Made by a program: the position numbers and the translations under genes. The notes below the pieces were generated by a model. The model made no database searches and was not told the origin of the DNA. It was given only the letters and a program-made list of their open reading frames with translations. A DNA stretch of 43,123 nucleotides from a virus. Of this stretch, positions 1 to 9,200 are shown in pieces; positions within the stretch are counted from its first letter, which is position 1; each line of letters begins with the position of its first letter. The stretch is from positions 1 to 43,123 of the IMG/VR virus record IMGVR_UViG_3300032223_000621. One strand, given 5' to 3'.

Positions 1-648
1 GGAACATTAAATTATTCCAGCAGCACCCTAAGATTAAAAGCAATCACAACCAACGCTGACACAGACAGCGGCGACCTTACACTAATTGGTGCAGGTACAG
101 GAGTTGTTAAAGTTGCAGGAACACTAAACTACGAAAATCAAGTAACCGATGATGACGACATTCCAAATAAAAAGTATGTCGATGACACTATTCAAAATTC
201 ACCATCGTTCCAGATCACAGCAACAAACACAAGAGTTATAGCCACAGACAAAGACGTCAGTGGCTCATTAGCATATATCACAGCACAAACAGGGTATTCA
301 ACCTTCGGTGAAAGTGCTGTGTCAGTTATTGTTGACGGAATTCTAACAAGTCAGTTTTATCAAAACAGAGCATTGATTCAAGGACTAGAATTCAACAACA
401 ATGAAATCACTAACAACACAACAAACGGAAATATCAGTCTTAGAACGCAAGGAACTGGTAAAGTTCAAACTAACTATGCTATAGAACTAGATAATATTGG
501 ATCAACGCCGGCTAGCGTTACCAATGCATCGTTGATTTATAGTTCACCAGTTGGTGCAGGAAATACAGGTGTGTATTTTGCAAATTCTGCATACAACGGA
601 GAATTAATAAGTAAGAACAAAGCATTCGTTTTAAGTATGATATTTTAA
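1..648 (+). CDS. Tail fibre-like structural protein, 5' end missing (partial)
   Basis: The reading frame is open from the first base, so the N-terminus lies left of the window; 215 residues are visible. Residues about 40-63 read GTLNYENQVTDDDDIPNKKY followed by VDDTI, a short segment that recurs in tail-fibre and virion proteins of marine T4-like phages. The rest is rich in Thr, Asn, Gly and beta-strand-forming residues, with the segment NNEITNNTTNGNISLRTQGT resembling repeat strands in the fibre genes downstream (for example GNTISTNVSNSNLELRTNGS in the gene at 4518). No signal peptide or membrane segment is visible. An ATG at 319 is internal and should not be taken as the start. It ends 9 bases before the next gene, so the two are probably co-transcribed. 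The exact fibre (long, short or whisker) cannot be assigned. Confidence 0.75.
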   Translation, partial: GTLNYSSSTLRLKAITTNADTDSGDLTLIGAGTGVVKVAGTLNYENQVTDDDDIPNKKYVDDTIQNSPSFQITATNTRVIATDKDVSGSLAYITAQTGYSTFGESAVSVIVDGILTSQFYQNRALIQGLEFNNNEITNNTTNGNISLRTQGTGKVQTNYAIELDNIGSTPASVTNASLIYSSPVGAGNTGVYFANSAYNGELISKNKAFVLSMIF

Positions 649-657
649 GAGAATAAT

Positions 658-1026
658 ATGATAACAAGTACATTGTCAACGTCAACATCAGTAACAGTTC
701 CTGTAAGAGTATTTAAAAGTACCAACACCGGGCAAACTGGCGGAACTGGAATCCAATCAGCTATTACAACAATTATGCTGTGTAACACTGCGGCAATAAC
801 CCTAACAGACGAAACAGCAAACTCTGTGTCGGTTAACATTTATCTTGTTAAATCTGGTCAGAGCTACAGTGCAACTAATCAAGTAGTTAGTAATTTAATC
901 GTTCCAGCAGGTGAAACAGTTTTCTTTTCAGAAGAAAGAATTGTGCTTGATAGCAACGATGAAATCTGGGTAGGTACAACAACTGCTAACGTTTTAGCAG
1001 TAACAGTGAGCTCATTACTGGTATGA
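658..1026 (+). CDS. Small beta-rich virion protein
   Basis: A 122-residue protein with no charged core, made of alternating Thr/Val/Ser strands (for example SVSVNIYLVKSGQSYSATNQ, then LIVPAGETVFFSEERIVLDS). The layout is a strand pair, then a segment ending in P-x-G-E/Q-x, then 'R.VL...D.I.V.T...N.L.V.VS.L'. This resembles the small proteins at 5578 (110 aa) and 25963 (108 aa), suggesting a shared beta-sandwich fold. Comparable small proteins occur among structural genes of marine myophages, where they are probably fibre- or baseplate-attached decoration. Its last codons overlap the next start as ATGA, indicating translational coupling. No enzymatic motif is visible. The structural role is inferred from neighbours and composition. 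Confidence 0.6.
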   Translation: MITSTLSTSTSVTVPVRVFKSTNTGQTGGTGIQSAITTIMLCNTAAITLTDETANSVSVNIYLVKSGQSYSATNQVVSNLIVPAGETVFFSEERIVLDSNDEIWVGTTTANVLAVTVSSLLV

Positions 1027-1520
1027 AATTTCTTAAAGGTTCTAGTCTTAATAAGTTTAAGCCTAATAGTCAACAGCTATTTACAAATGCGTTTGGCCGC
1101 ACAGTAATGGATGGCACAGGCGCATTGATGCTGCCCAAAGGTACTACAGCACAGCGTCCTAAGGTCAGCGGAGTACGTGCTCCAGCAGGAGCCAACGGCT
1201 ATATGAGATACAACAGCCAAACCAATGTAATTGAAGGTTATATTAATGGTGTTTGGGAAGTTGTTAAAGCACCAAGCACAAGTTCTATTTCAAAACAAAC
1301 GCTAGGTCCAGGCGATGCAACAACTACTATTTTTGGACCACTGAGTTTTACTCCGGCAAACGATGATAACATTATCGTATTAGTTGGCAATGTTTGGCAG
1401 ATTTCTGTGTCAAACTACAGCATTCTCTACAACTATCTAGGCGGCAACAACGCCTTTATACAGTTCACAAGCCCAGTACCTATCGGTACATACATCACAA
1501 TTTACTACGGATTCGTTTAA
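1023..1520 (+). CDS. Tail fibre-like protein with AQRP/RYN/E/W motif
   Basis: This 165-residue protein starts inside the stop codon of the preceding gene (ATGA overlap). Residues about 38-80 contain LPKGTTAQRP, then GYMRYNSQTNVIEGYINGVW. That is the 'LP.GTTAQRP...G..RYN..T...E.Y..G.W' motif common near fibre C-termini in tailed phages and seen again here in the genes at 3011 and 4518. The region after residue 90 is a compact beta domain ending in an aromatic segment (TYITIYYGFV), as in proteins that end in a receptor-facing or trimerising tip. No enzymatic residues are evident. It probably forms part of a fibre or whisker. Which fibre cannot be told. Confidence 0.68.
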   Translation: MKFLKGSSLNKFKPNSQQLFTNAFGRTVMDGTGALMLPKGTTAQRPKVSGVRAPAGANGYMRYNSQTNVIEGYINGVWEVVKAPSTSSISKQTLGPGDATTTIFGPLSFTPANDDNIIVLVGNVWQISVSNYSILYNYLGGNNAFIQFTSPVPIGTYITIYYGFV

Positions 1521-1538
1521 TCCAAATTAGGTTAAATA

Positions 1539-1563
1539 TACGTATCGGATTTGGAGATACGTA
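1539..1563 (+). promoter_or_regulatory. Inverted repeat enclosing the ribosome-binding site of the next gene
   Basis: TACGTATC (1539-1546) and GATACGTA (1556-1563) are perfect 8-base inverted repeats separated by 9 bases. The GGAG ribosome-binding sequence (1553-1556) lies at the loop/stem edge and the start ATG follows immediately at 1564. In RNA this would make a hairpin that holds the ribosome-binding site and abuts the start codon. A regulatory effect is inference. It may also act as an mRNA processing or stabilising hairpin. No good NATAAATA late promoter is seen here; the AT-rich stretch at 1531-1540 is only a weak candidate. Confidence 0.5.
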
Positions 1564-3009
1564 ATGGCCTTAGTAATCAAGGATAGAGTAAAAGTAAGAT
1601 CAAGAACCCAAGGTACAGGTACTTTCACCTTAGAAAATACCGTAGACGGCTTCCAGTCTTTTGACGCAGTAGGTGACGGCAACGAAACTTACTATGGTAT
1701 TGTAGACCAAGTAGGTAATTGGGAAATAGGTCGCGGAACTTATACAGCGATTGGTGCAACTCTATCAAGAACCACAGTATTATCATCATCCAACAGCGAT
1801 CAACTAGTCGATTGGCAAGAAGGTTCTAAAAACGTATTCTGTACATTTCCTGCAAGTATCGCACAGCTTAATTTTTCAAGCTCAGGTAGCGGCCTTGGCA
1901 AGTTTACTTTCAACGGCAGCATCATTGATACCAACGATGCATCAGCAATTACCATACAACGCAGAACAACGTTTGCTAATAATGTAGTAATTACCGGAAC
2001 ACTAACAGCATCAGGCGACTATGCAGGTAATGCTACCACAGCATCTACTTTAAAAACAGCACGTACGATCAACGGTGTAAGTTTTAATGGTTCAGCAAAT
2101 ATCACAGTTCCAGCTGACGCCAGTACACTAACTGGAACTGTTTTAAAATCTTCAGTTGTTACATCAAGTCTAACATCCGTAGGTACAATCACATCCGGAA
2201 CTTGGTCTGCATCGTTTGGCACAGTCAGCGGAGCAAACTTAACAAACTTAACCGCAGCTAACCTAACAGGAACTATTCCTTCAGGTGTGCTAGGTAATTC
2301 AAATATATTCCTTGGAACAACAGCAGTAGCACTTAACAGGGGTCCAGGAGCGCAGACAGTTGCAGGATTTAATACCACAGGTAACGCTGCTACTGCAACA
2401 ATATTACAAACTGCTCGCAACATCAACGGAGTAAGTTTCAACGGTGCCATTGATATCACAGTACCGGCAGCATCAAATACACTAACTGGAAATATACTAG
2501 CATCAAACGTTGTCAACAGTAGCTTAACAAGTGTTGGTACACTAACAGCATTGACAGTAAACAATGTCATTGAAAGACAGGTCGCTAGTCTTAGTAAGAA
2601 ACACGCAACAAGTCAACTTATTGGTAACGCAACTCCGTTTAGAGTTGAATTTGATACCACAGTGGATTCAACTGTTAGCACTGGCCTGACTTATAGCACC
2701 GGAACTAATGCTGGTAGATTTACAAATTCATCTGGTGAAACTAGAGTATATTCTGTTGCAATTACAGTTAATTTTGATCTAAACGCTACGGGATACAGAA
2801 CAGCCTGGATTGAAAAGAATGGTGTTAAACTTCAACAAACACAAGTACCTGCAGTTTCTGGAGATCACACTTTAATGAATTTGTCAACATCAGTAGTTCT
2901 AGCACCAACGGATTATATTGAAATTTACGCAGCGCAAACATCTGGTGTAAACCTTGCTATTGGTACAGCACCGTTCAACGGAAATTACATCAGCATAACC
3001 TGGATCTAA
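1564..3009 (+). CDS. Tail fibre protein with repeat shaft and jelly-roll-like C-terminus
   Basis: This protein has 481 residues. Residues 1-95 form the widespread phage fibre N-terminal domain: it begins MALVIKDRVKVRSRTQGTGT, followed by GFQSF, a G-x-GN-x-TYY turn, GNWEIGRGTY, TLSRTTVLSSSN and VFCTFPA. The middle (about 125-335) holds shaft repeats, most clearly TARTINGVSFNGSANITVPA near 165 and TARNINGVSFNGAIDITVPA near 284, each followed by LTG...L..S.VV.SSLTSVGT. From about 338 the sequence changes to a globular beta domain with CxQ/TNF-like strand spacing (TPFRVEFDTT, GRFTNSSGETRVYSVAITVN, VKLQQTQVPA, YIEIYAAQTSG), a common tip domain. It is separated by one base from the next gene. The role is a fibre or whisker; receptor binding by the C-terminus is inferred. 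Confidence 0.8.
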   Translation: MALVIKDRVKVRSRTQGTGTFTLENTVDGFQSFDAVGDGNETYYGIVDQVGNWEIGRGTYTAIGATLSRTTVLSSSNSDQLVDWQEGSKNVFCTFPASIAQLNFSSSGSGLGKFTFNGSIIDTNDASAITIQRRTTFANNVVITGTLTASGDYAGNATTASTLKTARTINGVSFNGSANITVPADASTLTGTVLKSSVVTSSLTSVGTITSGTWSASFGTVSGANLTNLTAANLTGTIPSGVLGNSNIFLGTTAVALNRGPGAQTVAGFNTTGNAATATILQTARNINGVSFNGAIDITVPAASNTLTGNILASNVVNSSLTSVGTLTALTVNNVIERQVASLSKKHATSQLIGNATPFRVEFDTTVDSTVSTGLTYSTGTNAGRFTNSSGETRVYSVAITVNFDLNATGYRTAWIEKNGVKLQQTQVPAVSGDHTLMNLSTSVVLAPTDYIEIYAAQTSGVNLAIGTAPFNGNYISITWI

Positions 3010-3010
3010 A

Positions 3011-4396
3011 ATGAGAGACGGTGATTTAACATTAGGCGATGGCGGTCTTGGCGAGGAGTACGGTAGTGTCAATTACTCTGCTTCACTTGGACGTATTGGC
3101 GGCAAATTACTAAGCAGTAACTTAGTTAGAAACGGTGTTGATTTAACGTTTCGAAATTATGCTGCTGATCCGGATATTTTATATCTTGATGTAACAAACA
3201 AAAAAATAGGTATCAACACAAGTAGTCCTGCTTACGAAATCGACCTTAGCGCAGATTTTCGTACAAAAAACTACATAGCAACATCGCAGGCAACAATCGC
3301 AAACATTGTTTTTACAGCACCTAACACAGTTTCTACAGTAGTTGGCGCACTGCAAATTGCCGCAGCTGACAAAGATACTCCTATACTATTTCATAGAATT
3401 ACCACAGACAATTTAGAAATTCGAGCAAATTATATTGGCGGATTAAACAATTCCAGTGTGGTACTAGATCCAAACGGTGCAGGAACTATTGAATTAAAAA
3501 CCACAACTAATGTTACCGGTGATGTTGGAGTCAGCGGTAATATTTTAGTATCAGGTAACTTATCAGCAGCCGGTACAGTAACCGTCGGCGATACACCCTA
3601 CGATACAGTTTCTGTTACTCCTAGCTTTAATCAAGGAATTAACACTGGTACAGATAATACCTACGATCTAGGTAGTTCTACTCAGCGTTGGGCAAATGTC
3701 TACGTTGAAGATTGGACTACTGTAAACAATCTACGCCCTAACACAGTTTCTGTTAATTCACAAGAATTAATCGACGGTGTAATTAATAAAATTTATCCGC
3801 AGACAACTAATACAGATACTGCTATTTCTCCATCGAGCGGCATAACCTACATTGAAGATTTAAAATTCCAAGGTAATGTTATCACTAACTTAGATAATAG
3901 AGTCTTAACTGGAACCCCTGGAGTTTTGTCGGTTTATAATGTTGGACTAGGATATGTAGACGGAGTAGCTACATCTGCTAGCGGAACACGTTTTAATATT
4001 ACTACTACAGGCGGTGGCGCCATAGCTACTATCTCAGCTATCGATCCTATTACATCATATATAGGGCAAGGCAACATTGCCTTATTCCAGGGCATTACAG
4101 CTCTTGGCGGCAGCTTTAGCGTTAGCGGTTATGTTGAGTCTAGCGGTATGTCATTGGCTTCTACTGGAGCAGGTTATGTACAATTTGATGGCACTACTGG
4201 CGTATCACTACCTTCTGGAAATACCGCACAACGTCCTACTTCGCCTGAAGTTGGCGACACACGTTGGAACACAGATCTAGGTTATCTAGAATGTTTTGAC
4301 GGCAGTGTTTACATTATCGCAACAGGCCCCGGCCAAACAATTAACCGTAACAAAATGGAAGACCTTGGCAATATATGGACGCTTATACTGGCCTAA
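3011..4396 (+). CDS. Tail fibre/virion structural protein, paralogue of the 4518 gene
   Basis: This protein has 461 residues. After a short N-terminal leader, residues about 26-75 read LGRIGGKLLSSNLVRNGVDL then LYLDVTNKKIGINTSSPAYE. The same block occurs at the N-terminus of the gene at 4518 (VGRITGPLLKANLNRDGVDL, LYLDVTNARIGVNKTSPQYP). A beta-strand repeat shaft follows (TTTNVTGDVGVSGNILVSGN), then a shared 'NTYDLGSSTQRWANVYVEDW' segment. The last 70 residues carry LPSGNTAQRPTSPEVGDTRW and YLECFDGSVYIIATGPG, matching the fibre C-terminal motif. The two genes are therefore duplicated fibre-type proteins. The stop is followed by a 121-base gap with a late promoter. No enzyme signature is visible. 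Confidence 0.75.
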   Translation: MRDGDLTLGDGGLGEEYGSVNYSASLGRIGGKLLSSNLVRNGVDLTFRNYAADPDILYLDVTNKKIGINTSSPAYEIDLSADFRTKNYIATSQATIANIVFTAPNTVSTVVGALQIAAADKDTPILFHRITTDNLEIRANYIGGLNNSSVVLDPNGAGTIELKTTTNVTGDVGVSGNILVSGNLSAAGTVTVGDTPYDTVSVTPSFNQGINTGTDNTYDLGSSTQRWANVYVEDWTTVNNLRPNTVSVNSQELIDGVINKIYPQTTNTDTAISPSSGITYIEDLKFQGNVITNLDNRVLTGTPGVLSVYNVGLGYVDGVATSASGTRFNITTTGGGAIATISAIDPITSYIGQGNIALFQGITALGGSFSVSGYVESSGMSLASTGAGYVQFDGTTGVSLPSGNTAQRPTSPEVGDTRWNTDLGYLECFDGSVYIIATGPGQTINRNKMEDLGNIWTLILA

Positions 4397-4408
4397 TTTC
4401 GCCCTAGA

Positions 4409-4416
4409 CATAAATA
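4409..4416 (+). promoter_or_regulatory. T4-type late promoter (CATAAATA)
   Basis: CATAAATA followed by CTATTA lies at the start of the 121-base gap before the gene at 4518. T4 late promoters consist essentially of TATAAATA centred near -10, and cyanophage T4-like genomes use NATAAATA. The position, about 100 bases before the next start, would give a long untranslated leader containing the small hairpin at 4488-4500. Confidence 0.65.
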
Positions 4417-4487
4417 CTATTACTGTAAAGACTGACCAAGTTTTTACGATATCAAACTGTGGTAAACCCGCAATGCAAGGTGGTTAA

Positions 4488-4500
4488 CCGTGAAACACGG
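4488..4500 (+). promoter_or_regulatory. Small hairpin in the leader of the 4518 gene
   Basis: CCGTG-AAA-CACGG forms a perfect 5-bp stem with a 3-base loop. It sits just upstream of the strong ribosome-binding site AAAGGAG (about 4507-4513). The adjacent GGTTAACC (4482-4489) is a palindrome. There is no T-run, so it is not an intrinsic terminator. A role in mRNA stability or processing is possible but unproven. Confidence 0.3.
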
Positions 4501-4517
4501 GGTCTAAAGGAGAGCTT

Positions 4518-5573
4518 ATGGCGGCTGTTGGTCGAATTACAGGCCCGCTCTTAAAGGCGAATCTTAACCGTGACGGGGTAGATCTGGCTTTTGAGACGGA
4601 CTTACTATATCTAGATGTTACTAATGCTCGCATTGGAGTTAATAAAACTTCACCGCAATATCCTTTAGACGTCAATGGTACCACACGCACAACAACAGCA
4701 AGAGTAGACACTTCTTTAACTGTTGGAAATCTAACACTTTCTGGTAACACACTTGCTAGTACAACTGGCATTATTTCCTTTGCTCCAAGCGGCGGCGAAG
4801 CAACAGTTTACCACTCTAAATTACAAGTAGATGAAATTCAAATTGTTGGAAACACGATTTCTACTAATGTATCAAATTCAAATCTAGAACTACGTACTAA
4901 CGGTTCTGGACAGATTAGCTTATATGCAAACACCAACGTTACAGGTAACTTGAATGTTACAGGTAACATCAACGCTACAGGAAACGTTACTATTGGCGGC
5001 AATATCACCATTGGTGATCAAACAACTGACAGTTTAGTTGTTAACGCAGGTATCAACAGTAACCTACTTCCAGCAACAGATAATACCTACAATTTAGGTT
5101 CTTCATCTTATAGATGGAGAAGTTTGTATGCTGCTAACTTATACACAGATCAACTTAATGTTCCAACACTATCGATTGGTAACATTAATTTTACAGGCAA
5201 CACAATTAGTACACCAACAGGACAAGACCTGTATATCAACGGCAGCGGTACTGGTGGTGTTAGATTAGGCAATTTCAAAATAACCGGCAACGTTATTACT
5301 AACGTAGTTGCTGATGCCGTTACAGAAATTGCACAGACAGGCAGTGGCTATTTCAAAATTGATACCACTAACGGTTTTGTATTTCCAAAGGGCAACGACG
5401 CACAAAGACCAAACGGCTATCAAGTTGTTGGTATGACACGTTACAACACAGGTTCTAGATCTCTTGAAGTTTGGGACGGATTTGGTTGGGCTAGTCCATC
5501 AGGCGCCAGCGGTGCTGTTAGTGAAATCCAAGCCAATGCTATTGCGATAGATTTTGTTTTAACATTAGGATAA
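4518..5573 (+). CDS. Tail fibre/virion structural protein, paralogue of the 3011 gene
   Basis: This 351-residue protein has a strong ribosome-binding site (AAAGGAG) before ATG. Its N-terminal block (GRITGPLLKANLNRDGVDLA, LYLDVTNARIGVNKTSPQYP) and its middle 'NTYNLGSSSYRWRSLYAANL' segment match the preceding gene. The shaft contains short repeated strands such as NVTGNLNVTGNINATGNVTI, an obvious 6-residue beta repeat typical of triple-stranded fibre shafts. The C-terminus has FPKGNDAQRPNGYQVVGMTR followed by YNTGSRSLEVWDGFGW, the same motif as in the genes at 1023 and 3011. It is read from the late promoter at 4409 and runs into the gene at 5578. A structural fibre role is well supported. The specific fibre is not known. 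Confidence 0.77.
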   Translation: MAAVGRITGPLLKANLNRDGVDLAFETDLLYLDVTNARIGVNKTSPQYPLDVNGTTRTTTARVDTSLTVGNLTLSGNTLASTTGIISFAPSGGEATVYHSKLQVDEIQIVGNTISTNVSNSNLELRTNGSGQISLYANTNVTGNLNVTGNINATGNVTIGGNITIGDQTTDSLVVNAGINSNLLPATDNTYNLGSSSYRWRSLYAANLYTDQLNVPTLSIGNINFTGNTISTPTGQDLYINGSGTGGVRLGNFKITGNVITNVVADAVTEIAQTGSGYFKIDTTNGFVFPKGNDAQRPNGYQVVGMTRYNTGSRSLEVWDGFGWASPSGASGAVSEIQANAIAIDFVLTLG

Positions 5574-5577
5574 GATA

Positions 5578-5910
5578 ATGCCAACCGTATTTAAAAACGT
5601 TTTAGCTTCAAGTTTAGATATAGCACCTACAACGGTGTTTACCACACAGGCTGGTGTTAAAACTACAGTTGTGGGAATGAGCCTTACAAACACCACAGCT
5701 AGTATTGTGCTAGCTAGTGTTTTATTGAGTGATCAAGTTAACTCTACACAGGCATATTATATACAAAATGCAGTTATTCCACCAAACCAAAGTCTGCGAG
5801 TTGTCAATGGTGGGGAGCGTCTAGTGCTAGGCGAGCAGACACAAATTATCATAACTACTAACACAGATAACAGTGTGGATCTAGTTTTGAGCTACGTTGA
5901 GATTAGTTAA
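5578..5910 (+). CDS. Small beta-rich virion protein
   Basis: This protein has 110 residues, starts 4 bases after the preceding stop and resembles the small proteins at 658 and 25963. The pattern is a leading strand pair with TTVVGMSLTNTTASIVLASV, a Y-x-I-x-N-A-x-I-P-P-N-Q-S-L-R-V turn, then ERLVLGEQTQIIITTNTDNS and a closing V-x-L-x-L-S-Y-V-E. The order strands, 'P.N..' turn, 'R.VL', then 'I.....N..V....V' is shared with the paralogues. Small proteins of this layout are found among fibre and baseplate genes of marine T4-like phages. The role is probably an accessory or decoration structural subunit. No catalytic motif is seen. Confidence 0.6.
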   Translation: MPTVFKNVLASSLDIAPTTVFTTQAGVKTTVVGMSLTNTTASIVLASVLLSDQVNSTQAYYIQNAVIPPNQSLRVVNGGERLVLGEQTQIIITTNTDNSVDLVLSYVEIS

Positions 5911-5921
5911 GGAATAATATT

Positions 5922-6272
5922 ATGAGTTATGTTGGTCAAATTACAACCGCTGATATTCTAGGTGCAGGCAACCCTAGATATTTTCTCGCACTTCGCCGCA
6001 CTGATGACGGCACTTTGTACTTTGCCAAGATAGATCAAATTAATTCAACAGAATCAATTACAATCAACATCCCAGGTCCAAACTCAGGAAACTACGAAGA
6101 TTTTGAATATGGCGTAGATTTCTTTGATGGTCGTACAGCAGCTGATCACAGCAGACCCTATGCTAACTTATTCTACGATCAATATCGCTGGGACGATAAA
6201 AACATTTTTTATTATATTGATGCACAGGGCGAACTAGTAGTTAGAGTTAATCAATCATATAGTTACAGTTAA
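5922..6272 (+). CDS. Conserved small virion structural protein
   Basis: This 116-residue protein is preceded by AAGGAATAATATT. It contains RYFLALRRTDDGTLYFAKID, then NIPGPNSGNYEDFEYGVDFF followed by DGRTAADHSRPYANLFYDQY, RWDDKNIFYYID and a C-terminal ELVVRVNQSYSYS. This block (GVDFF.GR...HSRP..N...DQYRWD..NI.YYI) is recognisable as a conserved short protein beside fibre genes in marine myophages. It sits 14 bases before the first giant structural gene and is probably co-expressed and co-assembled with it. The function beyond structure is unknown. No signal peptide or membrane segment is visible. Confidence 0.65.
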   Translation: MSYVGQITTADILGAGNPRYFLALRRTDDGTLYFAKIDQINSTESITINIPGPNSGNYEDFEYGVDFFDGRTAADHSRPYANLFYDQYRWDDKNIFYYIDAQGELVVRVNQSYSYS

Positions 6273-6286
6273 CAAGGAATTAGACA

Positions 6287-9200
6287 ATGTCAGCAGAATT
6301 TAAAATCGCCCGATTAAGATTTAACTGGGCAGGAATTTGGACAACAGGTGCAACATATAATCGTGACGCAGTTGTTGGTTACGAAGGTAAGACCTATGTT
6401 TGTTTAGTCCCACATACCGCAGGTGATTTCTATCAAGATCTAGGACACGTGACTAGTGGTGGCGCACTAACACCATACTGGCAGCTCACACTAGAAGGTA
6501 AGACTTGGCACAATGCGTGGACACCAAACACATATTACAGCCTTGGTAACATTGTAACCTACGGCGGTGTTGTGTATGTTTGTAAAACAAATCATACCAG
6601 TGATAATTCTGCACAGCCACAGATTGATCTAACTAAATGGGATACACTTTCTACATTTGCAAAATGGGATAATAGTTGGACTCCTAATACTATCTACGGT
6701 ATTGGTGATATGGTCAAATATGGCGGTATCGTTTATAGCTGTAACACAAATCATATTTCAGCAGTTGACTATGCAACTGGGTTAGAAGTAGACCAAAGCA
6801 AATGGACATTGATCAACAACGGCGTTGAATACAAACTAGGATGGCAAAGTGGCGTTCGTTACAAAAAGAATGACCTAGTTAAAGAAGGTGCAGATCTTTA
6901 TATCTGTAATACAGGACACACTTCTACAACGACATTTGATGGTTCACAATTTACTCTATGGTTGCCAGGACTAGAGTTTGCAACAACTTGGTCATCTGCA
7001 ACTGTTTATGAGCCAGGCGATGTTGTTATGTACGGTGGCTACAGCTTTGTCTGCGTAACTGTTAATAATCAAAATCATATTCCTTCATTGTTAGACGGAA
7101 ACTGGACAGTATTGACCCAAGGGTTCAATATGCGCAGCGAATGGGATACAACAACTTCCTATAAGATCGGTGATGTTGTTACTCGACACGGTTACTTGTT
7201 TGAAGCAGCACAAGATACTGTATTCACTACAATTACAAATCTTGATAATAGTACTTCTACAGTTGGAAATGATCCAACTGGTTTTTCAATCTCAACAACA
7301 ATCACTTCCTTGACAGGAACTACAATGGTAGTTGGCGCAGGCACTGGCCTACGTCCTGGAATGATTATCGTTTCTAATGGTTTTACACTTGGACAAACTA
7401 TTGTTTCAGTTAACGGTACTACTGTAACTATCAGCGCAGGCGCAGATGGTGCGGTCAGCAACGGTCAAGGAATTAACTTTGTAGGTGTTAATTATGCCTA
7501 CTGGCAGTTATTGTCCCCAGGTGCTCAATGGCAAAACCGCTGGCAATATACAACCAACTATGTAGTTGGTGATGTGGTTGTTTGGGCAAACCGTACATAT
7601 CAATGTATTCAAAATCATACATCAACCGCTAAAAATGCTATTGCTCCTAATCGTCCAGATACTGATACAACAGCAACATACTGGATTGTATTGGCATTAC
7701 ACGCTAAGAAAAATTCCTTAAATACTGTGGGTGATATTGAAGTATATGACGGCACAAAACATATTCCTATCGCAATCGGCTTAAAAGATCAAGTTTTAAA
7801 ATCAAAAAATTCTTTGCCGGCCTGGAGCGACATTAACCAAGTAGCCAACGTTTATTACGTTTGCACTACCAGCGGCGTTGATGATTCCGCCCACGGTACA
7901 AGTTGGGATAAGCCTTGGAAATCTATTAGATACGCCTGCGATACTATAGGTACTGGTCAGCAATATCTAAATGCAGCCTATATGATCCAGGCCAACAGAG
8001 ATTGGTTGATTACAGAAATGTATCAATGGATGCTGCTACAGAAATCTACAAGCACATCACCATTTACTCCAAGTTCTGTGTTTGACAAAGTAAAAACATA
8101 TCGTGATGCAGAATATGTATTAGATGCTATCTGCTATGATATGACTCGTGGCGGAAACAGTCAAACGGTTGCAGCAACATTGGCTTACTTTGCAGAAAGC
8201 TATACAAATAAATTTTTCAATACAACCGTTGCTGCAGAAATGCCTTATTTTATCGCAGCATTGACAAGACTGCAATATCTTGTAACATCGTATGCTGTTC
8301 AAAACGTAGCATTGCCAAGTCTTAACAGTTCACAAATAGCCAACGGTATTGCTACAGCACTGTTAGTAAATCAAGTAATTGACAACACGAATCATCCAGT
8401 TGAATCTGGTGCTATTGCTTCGATTACTGCGTTAATGAACATTTTATTAACAGCATTACAGAATCAAAGTACTCTAGCTGTGCCAGCAGCTAACCAAGGT
8501 ATCACTGCTACGGTATTTGTTAGAACAGGTACATACTCAGAATTGCTACCAATCGTAGTTCCAGAAAACGTTGCTATTGTTGGCGACGAACTACGTGGAA
8601 CTGTTGTACAGCCTAAGTTGAGAATTAACACAACAGTGACCAATACCACATCTAACGATAATTCATTTACAGTTACAACAACTGCTGGACTATATGATGG
8701 GTGCCCAGTTCAATTCTCAGGAGCAATTGACATCGGTGCAGGTACATTGTCTATCGGTGGTATCACTACAGGTCAGACATTCTATGTTAACACGCTAAAC
8801 AATGCCAATGTTGGAACAAAAGAAACAGATGCAATACAATATCTAAACGGCGGACTAACTCATCCTGATGGGCATAGTAAGATCATTGGATTTGCCATTG
8901 ACGGTTATCCAATCTACGGACCATATGGTTATACACAGGCCTCAAACGCTGCCAGTGCGCCAAAACGTATGCAAAGCGGTTACACATTAAACGGTTCAAA
9001 TACTCGTGTAAACCCAGTAACTAATACAAGTCAGTATCCAATGGGATTGTTTAATGAAGACTATTCATTTACAAACCCAGCTGGTACAGACCTTGATGTA
9101 CACAATGGGAGATATTGTGTAACTCCTGATTATCCTAACGGAACCTATGCGTATTTTACAACGATTAATTCGTCAGGTAAACCAGCTTATCCATATGTGA

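Noticed and set aside
2019-2570. A 183-codon open frame on the minus strand inside the fibre gene
   Set aside because: It mirrors the low-complexity shaft repeats (TARTINGVSFNG) in antisense, has no ribosome-binding site and overlaps a convincing plus-strand gene entirely.
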